DNA from: Winslowiella toletana
GTDB taxonomy: Bacteria > Pseudomonadota > Gammaproteobacteria > Enterobacterales > Enterobacteriaceae
Direction of reading: 5' to 3'
Length of the DNA: 64,000 nucleotides
Assembly: GCF_017875465.1 (NCBI RefSeq)
Contig: NZ_JAGGMQ010000001.1
Span: 186,001 to 250,000 of the forward strand
Made by a program: the position numbers and the translations under genes
Shown here: in pieces, positions 17,253 to 26,334 of the stretch
Layout of the letters: each line of letters opens with the position of its first letter
Numbering within the stretch: the first letter of the stretch is position 1
Notes under the pieces: model-generated
Told to the model about the DNA's origin: nothing
Databases searched by the model: none
What the model saw: the letters and a program-made list of their open reading frames with translations, nothing else

Positions 17253-18518
17253 ATGTTGATCGAATTCTCAGTAGAAAACTATAGATCGATCTCAGAGCGC
17301 CAAACATTAAGCATGGTTGCGCAAAAATCAAGAGATAATAATGACAATGTGATGCCTTTAGATGACTCAGGCAAGGTTGATATTGTTAGAAGTGCAGCTA
17401 TTTATGGGCCTAATGCGGCGGGAAAATCAAATCTTGTAAGAGCCATTACAACTATGGCTGATATCATTGTGCATTCTGCAACAATGACTAATACCCCGGA
17501 TAAAATTCCGGTCACTCCTTTCATGCTAGACTCTAAATTTACAAATTCGCCATCAGAGTTCGAAATTATCTTTTCTTTTGAAGGGGTTAGGTACCAATAT
17601 GGATTTTCAACTACTGATGAGAAAATTTTAGCAGAGTGGCTGTTCGCTTTTCCTAAAGGCAGATTGCAGCGCTGGTTTACTAGGATGTGGGATAACGAAA
17701 AAAATGAATATGAGTGGGAATTAGGAAACTCTTTAGTTGGAGAAAAACAGACATGGGTAAAAGCCACAAGAAGTAATGCATTATTTCTTTCCACTGCTGT
17801 GCAATTAAATAGCAAGCAGCTATCTCCAGTATATAATTGGTTTTACTATAAATTAAAATATACTGAACTTGCCGGATGGAATGATGATTACACGTCACGA
17901 CAATGCTTTAAAGATGGAAGCGAAGAGATCCTACGTTTTCTAAAGGCTGCTGATGTCGGGATTGATGACATTCAAGTTAAAAAAGAAAAATTTAACCCAA
18001 ATAGTCTTCCTGATGATATGCCTCAGGAGTTCAAAGACCTTATTACTAAGCAGTGGCAGGGCAAAGATAGCTACATCGTTAAAACATTGCATAAAGGGGC
18101 CGATGGCAATCTTGTTGCTTTCGACTTAGATGAAGAATCTGAAGGGACAAGAAAAATTTTTAATTTCGCAGGGCCTTTAAATCATTCACTGAAAGAAGGC
18201 AATGTAATCATCATTGATGAGTTAAATGATAACTTGCATCCTAAACTAGTGGAATTTATTGTTAATTTATTTAACAACCCTTTAACTAACAAAAATAACG
18301 CTCAGCTTATTTTCACTACACATGAGACTAGTATTCTAAGTCAAGATGTATTCAGAAGAGATCAGGTCTGGTTTGTTGAAAAAGACACTGACAACACCAC
18401 CAAGCTCTTTCCGTTATCGGACTTTAGCCCAAGAAAAGGAAGAGAAAATTTAGAAACAGCTTATCTTGAAGGGAGATATGGTGCATTACCCATTATTAAG
18501 AAGCTGGAGAAGATGTAA
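17253..18518 (+). CDS. AAA ATPase, RloA/AbiLi-like, first gene of a candidate defence pair
   Basis: 421 residues. It starts with MLIEFSVENYRSISERQTLS, typical of ABC/SMC-like AAA15 ATPases, with Walker A GPNAAGKS at 52-59, Walker B VIIIDE at 318-323 and a switch histidine in FTTHE at 354-358. About 240 residues lie between A and B, as in OLD/PARIS/RloA-type proteins. It overlaps the next gene by one base (TAATG), so the two are a unit, like ATPase plus Toprim-effector pairs in AbiL, PARIS and Gabija. GC is far below the flanking phage genes. It sits between cos and the portal gene, next to but not in the usual P2 tin/old cargo site. A strong AGGAG precedes the ATG. Confidence 0.85.
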   Translation: MLIEFSVENYRSISERQTLSMVAQKSRDNNDNVMPLDDSGKVDIVRSAAIYGPNAAGKSNLVRAITTMADIIVHSATMTNTPDKIPVTPFMLDSKFTNSPSEFEIIFSFEGVRYQYGFSTTDEKILAEWLFAFPKGRLQRWFTRMWDNEKNEYEWELGNSLVGEKQTWVKATRSNALFLSTAVQLNSKQLSPVYNWFYYKLKYTELAGWNDDYTSRQCFKDGSEEILRFLKAADVGIDDIQVKKEKFNPNSLPDDMPQEFKDLITKQWQGKDSYIVKTLHKGADGNLVAFDLDEESEGTRKIFNFAGPLNHSLKEGNVIIIDELNDNLHPKLVEFIVNLFNNPLTNKNNAQLIFTTHETSILSQDVFRRDQVWFVEKDTDNTTKLFPLSDFSPRKGRENLETAYLEGRYGALPIIKKLEKM

Positions 18519-19201
18519 TGGCATCAGACAAACTATTCAATAAGATGAAGGCTCGAAAAGCATCCGATTTAAAAAGGAAAAATGCGAGCCGTAAAGCTAT
18601 GGAAAAAATACTTATAGTATGCGAGGGAGAAAAAACTGAACCCGAATATTTTGATGAAATAATCGCTCATTACAAGTTAACATCTACAGATTCAGTATTT
18701 ATCACTGGAGACTGTGGCTCAAGCCCGAAAAGTGTGGTTGAACATGCAAGAGAAGTCGATCGAAAAGAAAGCAAAAAAAGCTCACCATATGATTTAGTAT
18801 ATTGTGTTTTTGATAAAGATTCACATGCCGATTATAACACAGCCATCGAGCAGGTCAGGCAATTGAAACCTGCTGGGAAGTTTCATGTAATAAATTCAGT
18901 TCCTTGTTTTGAATATTGGTTTTTTTTACATTTCACAAATTCAAGAAAATCATTTGTGGGTGATAAAAAAAATAGTGCCGGAATGCAAATGCAGAAGGAG
19001 CTTAAAAGCCATATTCATGATTACCAAAAGAATAAAAAAGGAATGTTCGCCTTATTACATGATAAACTACAAGATGCAATCAATAATAGCATTAAAGTTA
19101 GAAAATTAGCCGAGCAAGATGGTAACGAAAACCCTTCAACTAAAGTAGATATTTTAGTTGAAAAACTCATAGAAGTAAAAAAAGGGTTTTATGGTTCTTA
19201 A
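18518..19201 (+). CDS. RloB-like Toprim-fold protein, second gene of the candidate defence pair
   Basis: 227 residues with the RloB signature: CEGEKTEPEYF with the acidic residue at E36, D99-K-D101-S-H103, and PCFEYWFFLHF at 129-139. The Glu plus Asp-x-Asp arrangement is that of Toprim nuclease domains. In related two-gene systems the ATPase senses a phage product and the Toprim-like partner is the effector that harms the cell or cuts nucleic acid. RloA/RloB genes are known as extra genes in restriction loci, and AbiL of lactococci has the same pairing as I remember it. Intact, AT-rich, and convergent with the portal gene. Confidence 0.85.
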   Translation: MASDKLFNKMKARKASDLKRKNASRKAMEKILIVCEGEKTEPEYFDEIIAHYKLTSTDSVFITGDCGSSPKSVVEHAREVDRKESKKSSPYDLVYCVFDKDSHADYNTAIEQVRQLKPAGKFHVINSVPCFEYWFFLHFTNSRKSFVGDKKNSAGMQMQKELKSHIHDYQKNKKGMFALLHDKLQDAINNSIKVRKLAEQDGNENPSTKVDILVEKLIEVKKGFYGS

Positions 19202-19250
19202 ATAAAACAGGCCATCATAGTGCGAACTGGTGGCCAGTCCGTAAGGAATT

Positions 19251-20279
19251 TTAAGAATCAAATTGGTACGTTTCAAATCTAACTACTTCATGTCTAATCC
19301 AAGCGTTTATCTCTTTAATTCGTTCCTGCAAGGGCGTTAACTCATTACGTACAAATACCTGCGAAGCCTTCACCGCATCACCAAACCCGCCCGAATTATC
19401 AGGAATAATCCCCATCATCTGCGGCGGCACCCTATGCGCACTTAGCAGATCATCCCGGCTCGCCTTCTTGATATTAAAGAAATCATCTTTAGTCGCCACT
19501 TCGCTCAGCGGCACAATCTTGATGCCATCCGGCTTACCGTTCGGCGCATACATAAACAGGTTGCGGAAGTTACCCAGCCCTTTTGTATCGCGCATCGCTT
19601 CACGCATGCGGTCGATATCGGTACTGCTCTGCGCCGCATCGGTCATATACAGGATGTAACCGGCATGGGCGCCGTTCTGGTAATACTTGCGGCGGAACAG
19701 CGTCGCCGCCTCATTCAGCCAAGCGGAGTTAAGCGCGCTGAGATATTCCGGCAGGCCATACAGCTCCTGGTTAATATCCGGCTCAACCAGATGGAAAACA
19801 CTACCCGGCTCAAAGCGATGCGCCTCTTTCCAGTTCTGTACAAACCAGTAAACGCCCTCCTCTACACCGCGCCGGGTATATTTCGCCGGCACGCACTCCA
19901 GCCGCATTGGTTCACCTAACGCATTCTTGCGCAGCTCCAGAAACGCATTACCAAATACCAGATAATCCAGCGCAAACTTGCTGAATTCCTGCTGACTCAG
20001 CAGCGGATGCGGGACGAAAGTCGACGCCAGAATATTGCGCTTAACGTAAATCGGCGAACTGTGATGCACCGCCGAGCGCAGGCTGCGCGCCAGCCCGTCA
20101 AAACTGACCGGCGGCTCATACCAGCGCCCGTTATGTATGCACTCGGCGTAATCCAGTATTTCACGCTTATCAAGTACCGGTGTCGCATCGCCAAAGCTGA
20201 ACGCCTGCGCGGACGCCGCTGGCTGCTGCAGCGGTTCTGATTTAGTGGCGAATGCCTTGCGGCCCTTGCGCTTGCTCAT
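19251..20279 (-). CDS. Portal protein gpQ
   Basis: 342 residues, the length of P2 gpQ, with the conserved DYLVFGNAFLELRKN, GVYWFVQNWKEAHRF and HRVPPQMMGIIPDN... segments of the P2-family portal. Twelve copies form the vertex ring through which DNA is packed. It overlaps the terminase gene gpP by one base (TAATG) and is transcribed leftward towards cos, as in P2. Intact. Confidence 0.95.
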   Translation of the reverse strand: MSKRKGRKAFATKSEPLQQPAASAQAFSFGDATPVLDKREILDYAECIHNGRWYEPPVSFDGLARSLRSAVHHSSPIYVKRNILASTFVPHPLLSQQEFSKFALDYLVFGNAFLELRKNALGEPMRLECVPAKYTRRGVEEGVYWFVQNWKEAHRFEPGSVFHLVEPDINQELYGLPEYLSALNSAWLNEAATLFRRKYYQNGAHAGYILYMTDAAQSSTDIDRMREAMRDTKGLGNFRNLFMYAPNGKPDGIKIVPLSEVATKDDFFNIKKASRDDLLSAHRVPPQMMGIIPDNSGGFGDAVKASQVFVRNELTPLQERIKEINAWIRHEVVRFETYQFDS

Positions 20280-22042
20280 TAATAAAACTCCACAAAGTTT
20301 GGACTCATACCACCGGCGGCGGCGGTAAGCGGTTCGTTAAGTAAGGCGTGCATAATCGCCCAGGCGACGTCGGCGTGGCTGGCGTCCTCGCTGCGGCTGG
20401 CTTCATAGGTGGAACGGTTACCGCTGGCGGTCATGGTTTTGCGGATCGCCATAAACGACTGCGTGATATCGGTGTGACCGGCGTCGTATTCGAGGCGCCC
20501 GCTGCCGATGGTGTCTTTTGCCTTCAGCACCATCGCGGTTTTCACTTCCGGCGAGTAACGGATTTCGCGCGCCGCCGGGAAAAACTGGCGTACCAGCTGG
20601 AAAACGCCCTGGCCGATGCCGGTCGCATCCACGCCGATATATTCGGTCTGATATTTTTCGGTCAGCTCTTTAATCGACTGCGCCTGCGCGGCGAAATCCA
20701 TGCCGCGCCACTGATGGCGCTCCAGCACACGGAACTTGCCACCGGCAACCAGCGGCGGCGCGATAACCGCACAGCCCGCGCTGTCGCCGGTGTGGGACGG
20801 GTCATAGCCAATCCATACCGGGCGATAATCGAACGGCCGCAGCGCATACGGGTTGAAGTCTTCCCACTCTTCCAGGCTGTCGATCATGCAGGTCTGCAGT
20901 TCGGCGAACGGGAACACGCTGGCTTCATCGTCAACGAATTCACACATCAGCAGGTTCTGGTACTCCGACGGGCTGTATTCAAGCGCCAGCTGATTGATAT
21001 CGAACAGGTTACAGCCGCCCGCCAGCGCATCATCCACGGTGACAATCTGGCGCCACTGACCATCACCACACAGCGCACCGTCGGCCAGATGGCTGTGACT
21101 TAAATCCAGCTCAATGCGGTCATTTTTGTTGCGGCGTCCGCGGTTAAACAAGTCGCCAGACCAGAACGGGTACGCGCTGTGCGAGAGGCTCGACGGCGTT
21201 GAAAAGTAGGTGGTGCGCCATTTCTTGTGCAGCGACATGCCGCTGGCGACTTTGCGCAGCTCCTGAAACTTGGGTATCCAGAAATATTCATCAAGATAGA
21301 GATTGCCGGTATAGCTCTGCGCGGTGCGGACGTTGGTGCCGAGGAATATCAGGCGCGCGCCGTTCGGCAGCACAATCGGATCGCCTTTCAGGTCAACATC
21401 CACCTGGCGGGCAAAGTCGATAATGTAGTTTTTAAACACGTGCGCCTGCGCCTTACTGGCCGACAGGAAAATCTGGTTACGCCCGGTGGTCAGCGCATCA
21501 ATGAGCGCCTCACGGGCAAAGTAAAAGGTGGCGCCAATCTGGCGCGACTTGAGGATATTGCGGATGCGGTACGCCAGCCCTGCCCGATGCCAGCCGAGCT
21601 GATATTCAAAGCAGTTATCCATAAACAGGCCGGTCAGCTTTTCGATGGCCTCATCACTGAAGACATTTTTAATCACCGGCGCGCGCTCGCCCTTATTGCG
21701 GTTACGCACGTTGGGATTGAGATCGGCCTCATTGCCGCTGTCCTTATAGCGGTTGACGCGGGCGATGCGTTCAATCTGGCGGCCTAACAGGTCAATCTCC
21801 TTGTAATCCCCTCCACTTTTCACCTCTTTGGTTATCAGCTGAATTAACCGCGCTTCCATGCTGAATTCCACACGACTGATGGGCGCGACGCTGTCCCACG
21901 CGTCGCGCAGTTTCCAGCTCTGTACGGTCGGCGTTTTGATGCTGAGCGAGTCCGCAATCTGGCGCACCGACCAGCCCTGCCAGTAAAGCAGTGCCGCCTG
22001 TCGCCGTGGGTCGCTGATGATGGTTGTCGGTGTCATGTTCAT
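20279..22042 (-). CDS. Terminase large subunit, ATPase gpP
   Basis: About 587 residues from MNMTPTTIISDPRRQAALLYWQ; the frame is open 70 codons further upstream, but that stretch overlaps the divergent promoter region and is not phage-like. An N-terminal helix-turn-helix (WSVRQIADSLSIKTPTVQSW) is followed by the packaging ATPase core: SRQIGATFYFAREAL (Walker A-like), LYLDEYFWIP (Walker B), and the nuclease-like WIGYDPSHTGDSAG. gpP with gpM cuts cos and pumps DNA through gpQ. A second ATG at 22036 is equally possible. Confidence 0.94.
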   Translation of the reverse strand: MNMTPTTIISDPRRQAALLYWQGWSVRQIADSLSIKTPTVQSWKLRDAWDSVAPISRVEFSMEARLIQLITKEVKSGGDYKEIDLLGRQIERIARVNRYKDSGNEADLNPNVRNRNKGERAPVIKNVFSDEAIEKLTGLFMDNCFEYQLGWHRAGLAYRIRNILKSRQIGATFYFAREALIDALTTGRNQIFLSASKAQAHVFKNYIIDFARQVDVDLKGDPIVLPNGARLIFLGTNVRTAQSYTGNLYLDEYFWIPKFQELRKVASGMSLHKKWRTTYFSTPSSLSHSAYPFWSGDLFNRGRRNKNDRIELDLSHSHLADGALCGDGQWRQIVTVDDALAGGCNLFDINQLALEYSPSEYQNLLMCEFVDDEASVFPFAELQTCMIDSLEEWEDFNPYALRPFDYRPVWIGYDPSHTGDSAGCAVIAPPLVAGGKFRVLERHQWRGMDFAAQAQSIKELTEKYQTEYIGVDATGIGQGVFQLVRQFFPAAREIRYSPEVKTAMVLKAKDTIGSGRLEYDAGHTDITQSFMAIRKTMTASGNRSTYEASRSEDASHADVAWAIMHALLNEPLTAAAGGMSPNFVEFY

Positions 22043-22088
22043 GGCGATAAGGCTACCGGTGCCACTGATGCCGCGCCTGCACTCTCTG

Positions 22089-22106
22089 TTGTGCAGCGAT
22101 TCACCA
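22089..22106. promoter_or_regulatory. Candidate late-promoter activator box before gpO/gpP
   Basis: TTGTG, eight bases, CACCA; an imperfect dyad that recurs with the same geometry before gpV (28902) and FI (36054). P2 late promoters are switched on by Ogr/Delta zinc-finger activators binding a TGT...ACA dyad upstream. No ogr gene is visible in this prophage. Confidence 0.45.
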
Positions 22107-22187
22107 GACCGGCATTCATTGAGAGGAGTTGTAAAGGTGGCGAAACTGGCCCTGAACCGAATCAACCCCAAACGGAACCGATCACGA

Positions 22188-23024
22188 ATGCCTAAATTAT
22201 CGAAGTTTTTCCGCGTCGCTGTCGCCGGTGATACCTGTGATGGCCGCAACATCAGCGACGCCGATATTCAGCAGATGGCTGACTCCTTTGACCCGCGCGT
22301 TTACGGCTGCCGCGTCAATCTTGAACACTTTCGCGGCCTGTTTCCCGACGGTGATTTCCGCCGCCTCGGCGATGTGACCGCGCTGAAGGCTGAGAAGATT
22401 GATGATGACTCGGCGCTTAGCGGCAAGCTGGCGCTGTTTGCGCAAATCAGCCCGACTGACGACCTGATCGCCATGACCGGCAAAAAACAGAAAATCTACA
22501 CCTCCGTTGAAATCGGCACCAACTTTGCCAACACCGGCAAAGCCTATCTGGTCGGTCTGGCCGTTACCGATGACCCGGCCAGCCTTGGCACTGAAATGCT
22601 GGCCTTCAGCGCCCAGGCTGAACACAGCCCGCTGGCCAGCCGTAAAAAAGCCCCTGAGAACCTGTTCTCTGTCGCTACCGAAACCGAACTGAGCTTTGAC
22701 GATATCGCCGACCCGGCGCCGTCGGTACTGGCACGCGTTAAGGAACTGTTCTCCGTGAAAAAGAAAACCGATGACGAGCGTTTTACCGACGTTAATGCGG
22801 CGGTGACCGTGGTCGCCGAACAGGTACAGACCAACTTTGATACCACCGCGCAGAAGTTTGACGCCCTGAATGACCGTCTTGCCGCACTGGAACAGGAAAC
22901 CGGCAACGACCGCACCACCGTGCAGACGCTGACGCAGAAGCTGGAAACCACCGACGGCAGTTTCAGCCGCCGCCCGCTGGCGAACGGTGGCGAAAGCAAA
23001 ACGGCGGTACAGACCGACTGCTGA
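22188..23024 (+). CDS. Capsid scaffolding protein/protease gpO
   Basis: 278 residues from MPKLSKFFRVAVAGDTCDGR, close to the 284 of P2 gpO; upstream in-frame codons were not used because they are antisense to the gpP N-terminus. The N-terminal domain is the serine protease that matures the capsid (FDPRVYGCRVNLEHFRG, and TSVEIGTNF around the catalytic region); the C-terminal part is a coiled-coil scaffold (LNDRLAALEQE). It is the first gene of the rightward late operon O-N-M-L. Confidence 0.92.
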   Translation: MPKLSKFFRVAVAGDTCDGRNISDADIQQMADSFDPRVYGCRVNLEHFRGLFPDGDFRRLGDVTALKAEKIDDDSALSGKLALFAQISPTDDLIAMTGKKQKIYTSVEIGTNFANTGKAYLVGLAVTDDPASLGTEMLAFSAQAEHSPLASRKKAPENLFSVATETELSFDDIADPAPSVLARVKELFSVKKKTDDERFTDVNAAVTVVAEQVQTNFDTTAQKFDALNDRLAALEQETGNDRTTVQTLTQKLETTDGSFSRRPLANGGESKTAVQTDC

Positions 23025-23075
23025 TCGGGCTTTGCCTGCGTAACCAAACCAAAAAAACTGATAACAGGAACACCA

Positions 23076-24173
23076 ATGCGCCCGAACACCCGTTTTAAAT
23101 TTAATGCTTTCCTGACCCGCGTCGCCGAGCTGAACAACGTTGATACCGGCGATATGAACAAAAAATTCACCGTTGAGCCATCGGTCAGCCAGACGCTGAT
23201 GACCCGCGTGCAGGAGTCTTCGGACTTTCTGACCCGCATCAATATCGTGCCGGTATCGGAAATGAAGGGTGAGAAAATCGGCGTCGGCGTGACCGGCTCG
23301 ATTGCCAGCACCACCGACACCGCCGGTGGCGACGAGCGTGAAACCGCCGACTTTGCCGCGCTGGATGCTGAAGGCTATGAGTGTGCGCAGGTTAACTACG
23401 ATTTCCATATCCGCTACAACACTCTCGACCTGTGGGCGCGCTATGAAGATTTTCAGGCCCGTCTGCGTGACGCCATCGTTAAGCGCCAGGCGCTGGATCG
23501 GATTATGGTCGGCTTTAACGGTCTGGCCCGTGCGAAGACTTCTAACCGTGCCGCTAATCCGTTACTGCAGGATGTCGCGACCGGCTGGCTGCAGAAGTAC
23601 CGCAAAAATGCACCGGCCCGCGTGATGAGCAAGGTGCTGGCCGAGGATGGCAGCACCGAGTCTGAAATCATCCGCATCGGCACCGGCGGCGACTACGCCA
23701 ACCTTGACGCGCTGGTAATGGACGCAACCAACACCATGATTGAGCCGTGGTTTCAGGAAGACCCTGAACTGGTAGTTATCTGCGGTCGCCAGCTACTGGC
23801 CGACAAGTATTTCCCGCTGATTAACCAGAGCCAGGCGAACACTGAGACGCTGGCCGCCGACATGATTGTCAGCCAGAAGCGCATCGGTAACCTGCCTGCG
23901 GTACGCGTGCCCTACTTCCCGAAAAACGCCCTGCTGATCACCCGCCTCGATAACCTGTCGATTTACTGGCAGGAAGGCACCCATCGCCGCCTGCTGGATG
24001 AAGTGGCGAAGCGCGACCGCATCGAGAACTACGAATCGATTAACGAGGACTATGTGATCGAGGACTACGCGGCGGGTTGCATGGTGGAAAACATCGAACT
24101 GTCAGATGTGCCGGAAGAAAAGAAAGATGGCGCCACCACTGTAACCGGTGACACACCGGAAGCCGGAGAGTAA
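23076..24173 (+). CDS. Major capsid protein gpN
   Basis: 365 residues (P2 gpN is 357), starting MRPNTRFKFNAFLTRVAELN. Conserved P2-capsid segments include FTVEPSVSQTLMTRVQESS, GFNGLARAKTSNR and RRLLDEVAKRDRIENYES. It adopts the HK97 fold and is trimmed by gpO at its N-terminus. The gene has a clear AGGA start site and sits between gpO and gpM in the standard order. Intact. Confidence 0.96.
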   Translation: MRPNTRFKFNAFLTRVAELNNVDTGDMNKKFTVEPSVSQTLMTRVQESSDFLTRINIVPVSEMKGEKIGVGVTGSIASTTDTAGGDERETADFAALDAEGYECAQVNYDFHIRYNTLDLWARYEDFQARLRDAIVKRQALDRIMVGFNGLARAKTSNRAANPLLQDVATGWLQKYRKNAPARVMSKVLAEDGSTESEIIRIGTGGDYANLDALVMDATNTMIEPWFQEDPELVVICGRQLLADKYFPLINQSQANTETLAADMIVSQKRIGNLPAVRVPYFPKNALLITRLDNLSIYWQEGTHRRLLDEVAKRDRIENYESINEDYVIEDYAAGCMVENIELSDVPEEKKDGATTVTGDTPEAGE

Positions 24174-24176
24174 CGC

Positions 24177-24845
24177 ATGTTAAGCCCTGCCCAACGTCAC
24201 ATGATGCGCCAGCAGGCGGTCGAAGCCGCACAACAGCGGGATAACCCGCTGCGCCATGCCAACGGTTATGAGCTGATGCTGATGAAGCTCAACGAAGATA
24301 AACGGCAGCTGAAAAAGGTGCGTTCGATTGAGCGTAAAGCTGAGCTGAAACGCCAGCTGCTGCCCGCTTATCTGCCGTGGGTGTCGGGCGTGCTGGAAAG
24401 CGGCAAAGGCGCACAGGATGCCATCCTGATGACGGTAATGATCTGGCGTCTTGATGCCGGTGATATTCCTGGCGCGCTGGAAATTGCCCGTTATGCGCTG
24501 CAGTTCGGCCTGGTGCCACCTGATACTTACAAGCGCAACAGCACCGCCTATCTGCTCGCCGAAGACGTTGCCGAAGCGGCTACGCGGGCATGGACGGCAA
24601 AGGAGCCGGTCGCTATCGACCCGCTGCTGGCAACGCTGGAGCTGACGAAATCCGAAGATATGCCGGATATGGTGCGCGCAAAGCTGCACAAAATTACCGG
24701 TTATACCCTTCGTGATGCGGGCAGGGCTTTGGATGCGATGGAACACCTGAAACGTGCGCTGCAGCTCGATGGCCGCTGCGGCGTCAAAAAGGACATTGAA
24801 CGGCTGGCGAATGCCATGAAAAAGCAGGCTCTCGCCAGCCGCTAA
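24177..24845 (+). CDS. Terminase small subunit, endonuclease gpM
   Basis: 222 residues; starts MLSPAQRHMMRQQAVEAA, the conserved N-terminus of P2 gpM. With gpP it makes the staggered cut at cos. The C-terminal helical repeat region (GYTLRDAGRALDAMEHLKRAL) is typical. It starts three bases after the gpN stop, consistent with coupled translation. Intact. Confidence 0.94.
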   Translation: MLSPAQRHMMRQQAVEAAQQRDNPLRHANGYELMLMKLNEDKRQLKKVRSIERKAELKRQLLPAYLPWVSGVLESGKGAQDAILMTVMIWRLDAGDIPGALEIARYALQFGLVPPDTYKRNSTAYLLAEDVAEAATRAWTAKEPVAIDPLLATLELTKSEDMPDMVRAKLHKITGYTLRDAGRALDAMEHLKRALQLDGRCGVKKDIERLANAMKKQALASR

Positions 24846-24936
24846 CGAACGCGCCCCGCGCCGGGCGGCACGGCTGTTGCGATCCGTTTTACGGTATCAA
24901 TGCCGCCGTCCACCGCCCACCTATTCAGAGGTCACT

Positions 24937-25404
24937 ATGAGCACGGTTGTTATTCCCGCACCGCGACCGGCAGACACTGCCGAGCCGCCGATCACTAACA
25001 CCTTTTTCTGGCCGGACGTTGACCTGCAGACCCTGCGCGACAGCCTGCGCTATGAAGGAACGGTGACCGCCGTGCGCCTGCGTCTGGCAATCAAAACGGC
25101 AATGTCAGAGGTCAACGCCGAGCTGTATGACTACCGCGAACGCCAGATGCTGGCCGGGTTTAAAACGCTGGCTGACGTACCGGCGGAAACCATCGACGGC
25201 GTGAGCATTAAACTGTCGCACTATTTCGCCGCCGTCAGCGCGCTGACCGCCGCGACTATCGTTGAGCGCTATCGCGGCTATGATGCCAGCGGCACGCGGA
25301 CGGCCAGCGAGATCGAATCCAGCGCCGACGAATACTGGCGCGATGCCCGCTTTATGATTGCGAAAATCGCCGGTCAGCGCCCCTGCATTATCGGGCTGCT
25401 CTGA
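24937..25404 (+). CDS. Head completion protein gpL
   Basis: 155 residues from MSTVVIPAPRPADTAEPPIT with a good start site (cagaggtcact). The segments ITNTFFWPDVDLQTLRD and GTRTASEIESSADEYWRDAR match P2-type gpL, which finishes filled heads ready for tail joining. Its stop codon overlaps the gpX start (TGATG). Confidence 0.93.
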   Translation: MSTVVIPAPRPADTAEPPITNTFFWPDVDLQTLRDSLRYEGTVTAVRLRLAIKTAMSEVNAELYDYRERQMLAGFKTLADVPAETIDGVSIKLSHYFAAVSALTAATIVERYRGYDASGTRTASEIESSADEYWRDARFMIAKIAGQRPCIIGLL

Positions 25405-25607
25405 TGCAGGTCTATGCGCAGCAGGGCGACACGGTAGACGACATCTGTTTTCGCCATTACGGGCGCACGCAGCAGGTGGTCGAAATGGTCTACGCAGCAA
25501 ACACCGGCCTCGCCGCACAGGGGCCGGTACTGCCCCACGGCTACCCGGTAGAGCTGCCCGACCTGCCGGAGTCCTCCACCCGCGACACCCTTCAACTGTG
25601 GGACTGA
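25404..25607 (+). CDS. Tail protein gpX (LysM-like)
   Basis: 67 residues, MQVYAQQGDTVDDICFRHYG, a compact LysM-type domain as in P2 gpX, which belongs to the tail assembly genes. It lies between head completion and lysis genes, the conserved location. It overlaps gpL by one base. Confidence 0.92.
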   Translation: MQVYAQQGDTVDDICFRHYGRTQQVVEMVYAANTGLAAQGPVLPHGYPVELPDLPESSTRDTLQLWD

Positions 25608-25610
25608 GCC

Positions 25611-25841
25611 ATGGAAAAAAACAGCTCCATTATCAGCTATCTGATCGGCCTGCTTATGATGTGGGCCAGCAGGCATTCGGTGCAGGACATTGCCTTTATG
25701 ACCGGCACCGTGGTTGCGCTGGTGACGCTGGTCATTAACGTGGCGAACTTTTTTATTAACTGGCATTACCGCCGCAAAACCTACCGGCTGCTGAAACAGC
25801 AGCAGATGCCTGACGAGGTGGCCGATGAGTTCCTTCGCTAA
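25611..25841 (+). CDS. Phage holin (gpY-type position)
   Basis: 76 residues with two hydrophobic spans (about 8-20 and 28-50) and a charged basic tail (WHYRRKTYRLLKQQQ), the class II holin layout. It lies directly before the lysozyme gene and overlaps it by 17 bases, so it is the pore/timing protein that triggers lysis. Its family differs from P2 gpY by eye, but the role is clear from topology and position. Confidence 0.88.
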   Translation: MEKNSSIISYLIGLLMMWASRHSVQDIAFMTGTVVALVTLVINVANFFINWHYRRKTYRLLKQQQMPDEVADEFLR

Positions 25842-26334
25842 ACGCTGCTCGGTGGCGGCAGTGCTGGCAATCGCCGTGCTGCTGCCGCAGTTCAAGCCCC
25901 TGAAAACCTCTGAGGCCGGGCTTGCGCTGATTGCCAACCTCGAAGGCTGTCGCACGTCGCCGTACCAGTGCAGCGCGGGCGTCTGGACTAACGGCATCGG
26001 CCATACCGCAGGTGTGACGGCGGCCAGCGTGATCGGTGAGCGCACGGCGGCGGTTAACCTGGTGTATGACGTGATGCGCGTCGAGCGTGCGATTGATCTC
26101 TGTATGCCGGTCGCGATGCCGCAGGGGGTTTACGACGTGGTGGTTTCCTTCGCTTTCAACGTCGGCATTACCGCCGCCTGCAGTTCCACGCTGGCGACAT
26201 TTATCAACCGGCAGCAGTGGCCGGAAGCCTGTGGTCAGCTCAGCCGCTGGGTATATGTGAAGGGGGTGATTATCGCCGGGCTGGTTAACCGGCGCGCCAC
26301 CGAGATGGCGTACTGCCTGAAGGCGGCAGCATGA
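25825..26334 (+). CDS. Signal-anchor-release endolysin (GH24 lysozyme)
   Basis: 169 residues. Residues 8-24 (CSVAAVLAIAVLLPQF) form a weak hydrophobic N-terminal anchor, as in P1/P21-type SAR endolysins. The catalytic triad follows the E-8-C-5-T spacing (E in NLEGCR, C in YQC, T in GHT). It cleaves glycosidic bonds of peptidoglycan once released into the periplasm. It overlaps both holin and i-spanin genes. Confidence 0.92.
   Translation: MSSFAKRCSVAAVLAIAVLLPQFKPLKTSEAGLALIANLEGCRTSPYQCSAGVWTNGIGHTAGVTAASVIGERTAAVNLVYDVMRVERAIDLCMPVAMPQGVYDVVVSFAFNVGITAACSSTLATFINRQQWPEACGQLSRWVYVKGVIIAGLVNRRATEMAYCLKAAA

Noticed and set aside
22197..23408. A 403-codon open frame antisense to gpO and gpN
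   Set aside because: It lies wholly opposite two well-supported capsid genes and has low-complexity composition produced by GC-rich codon use.
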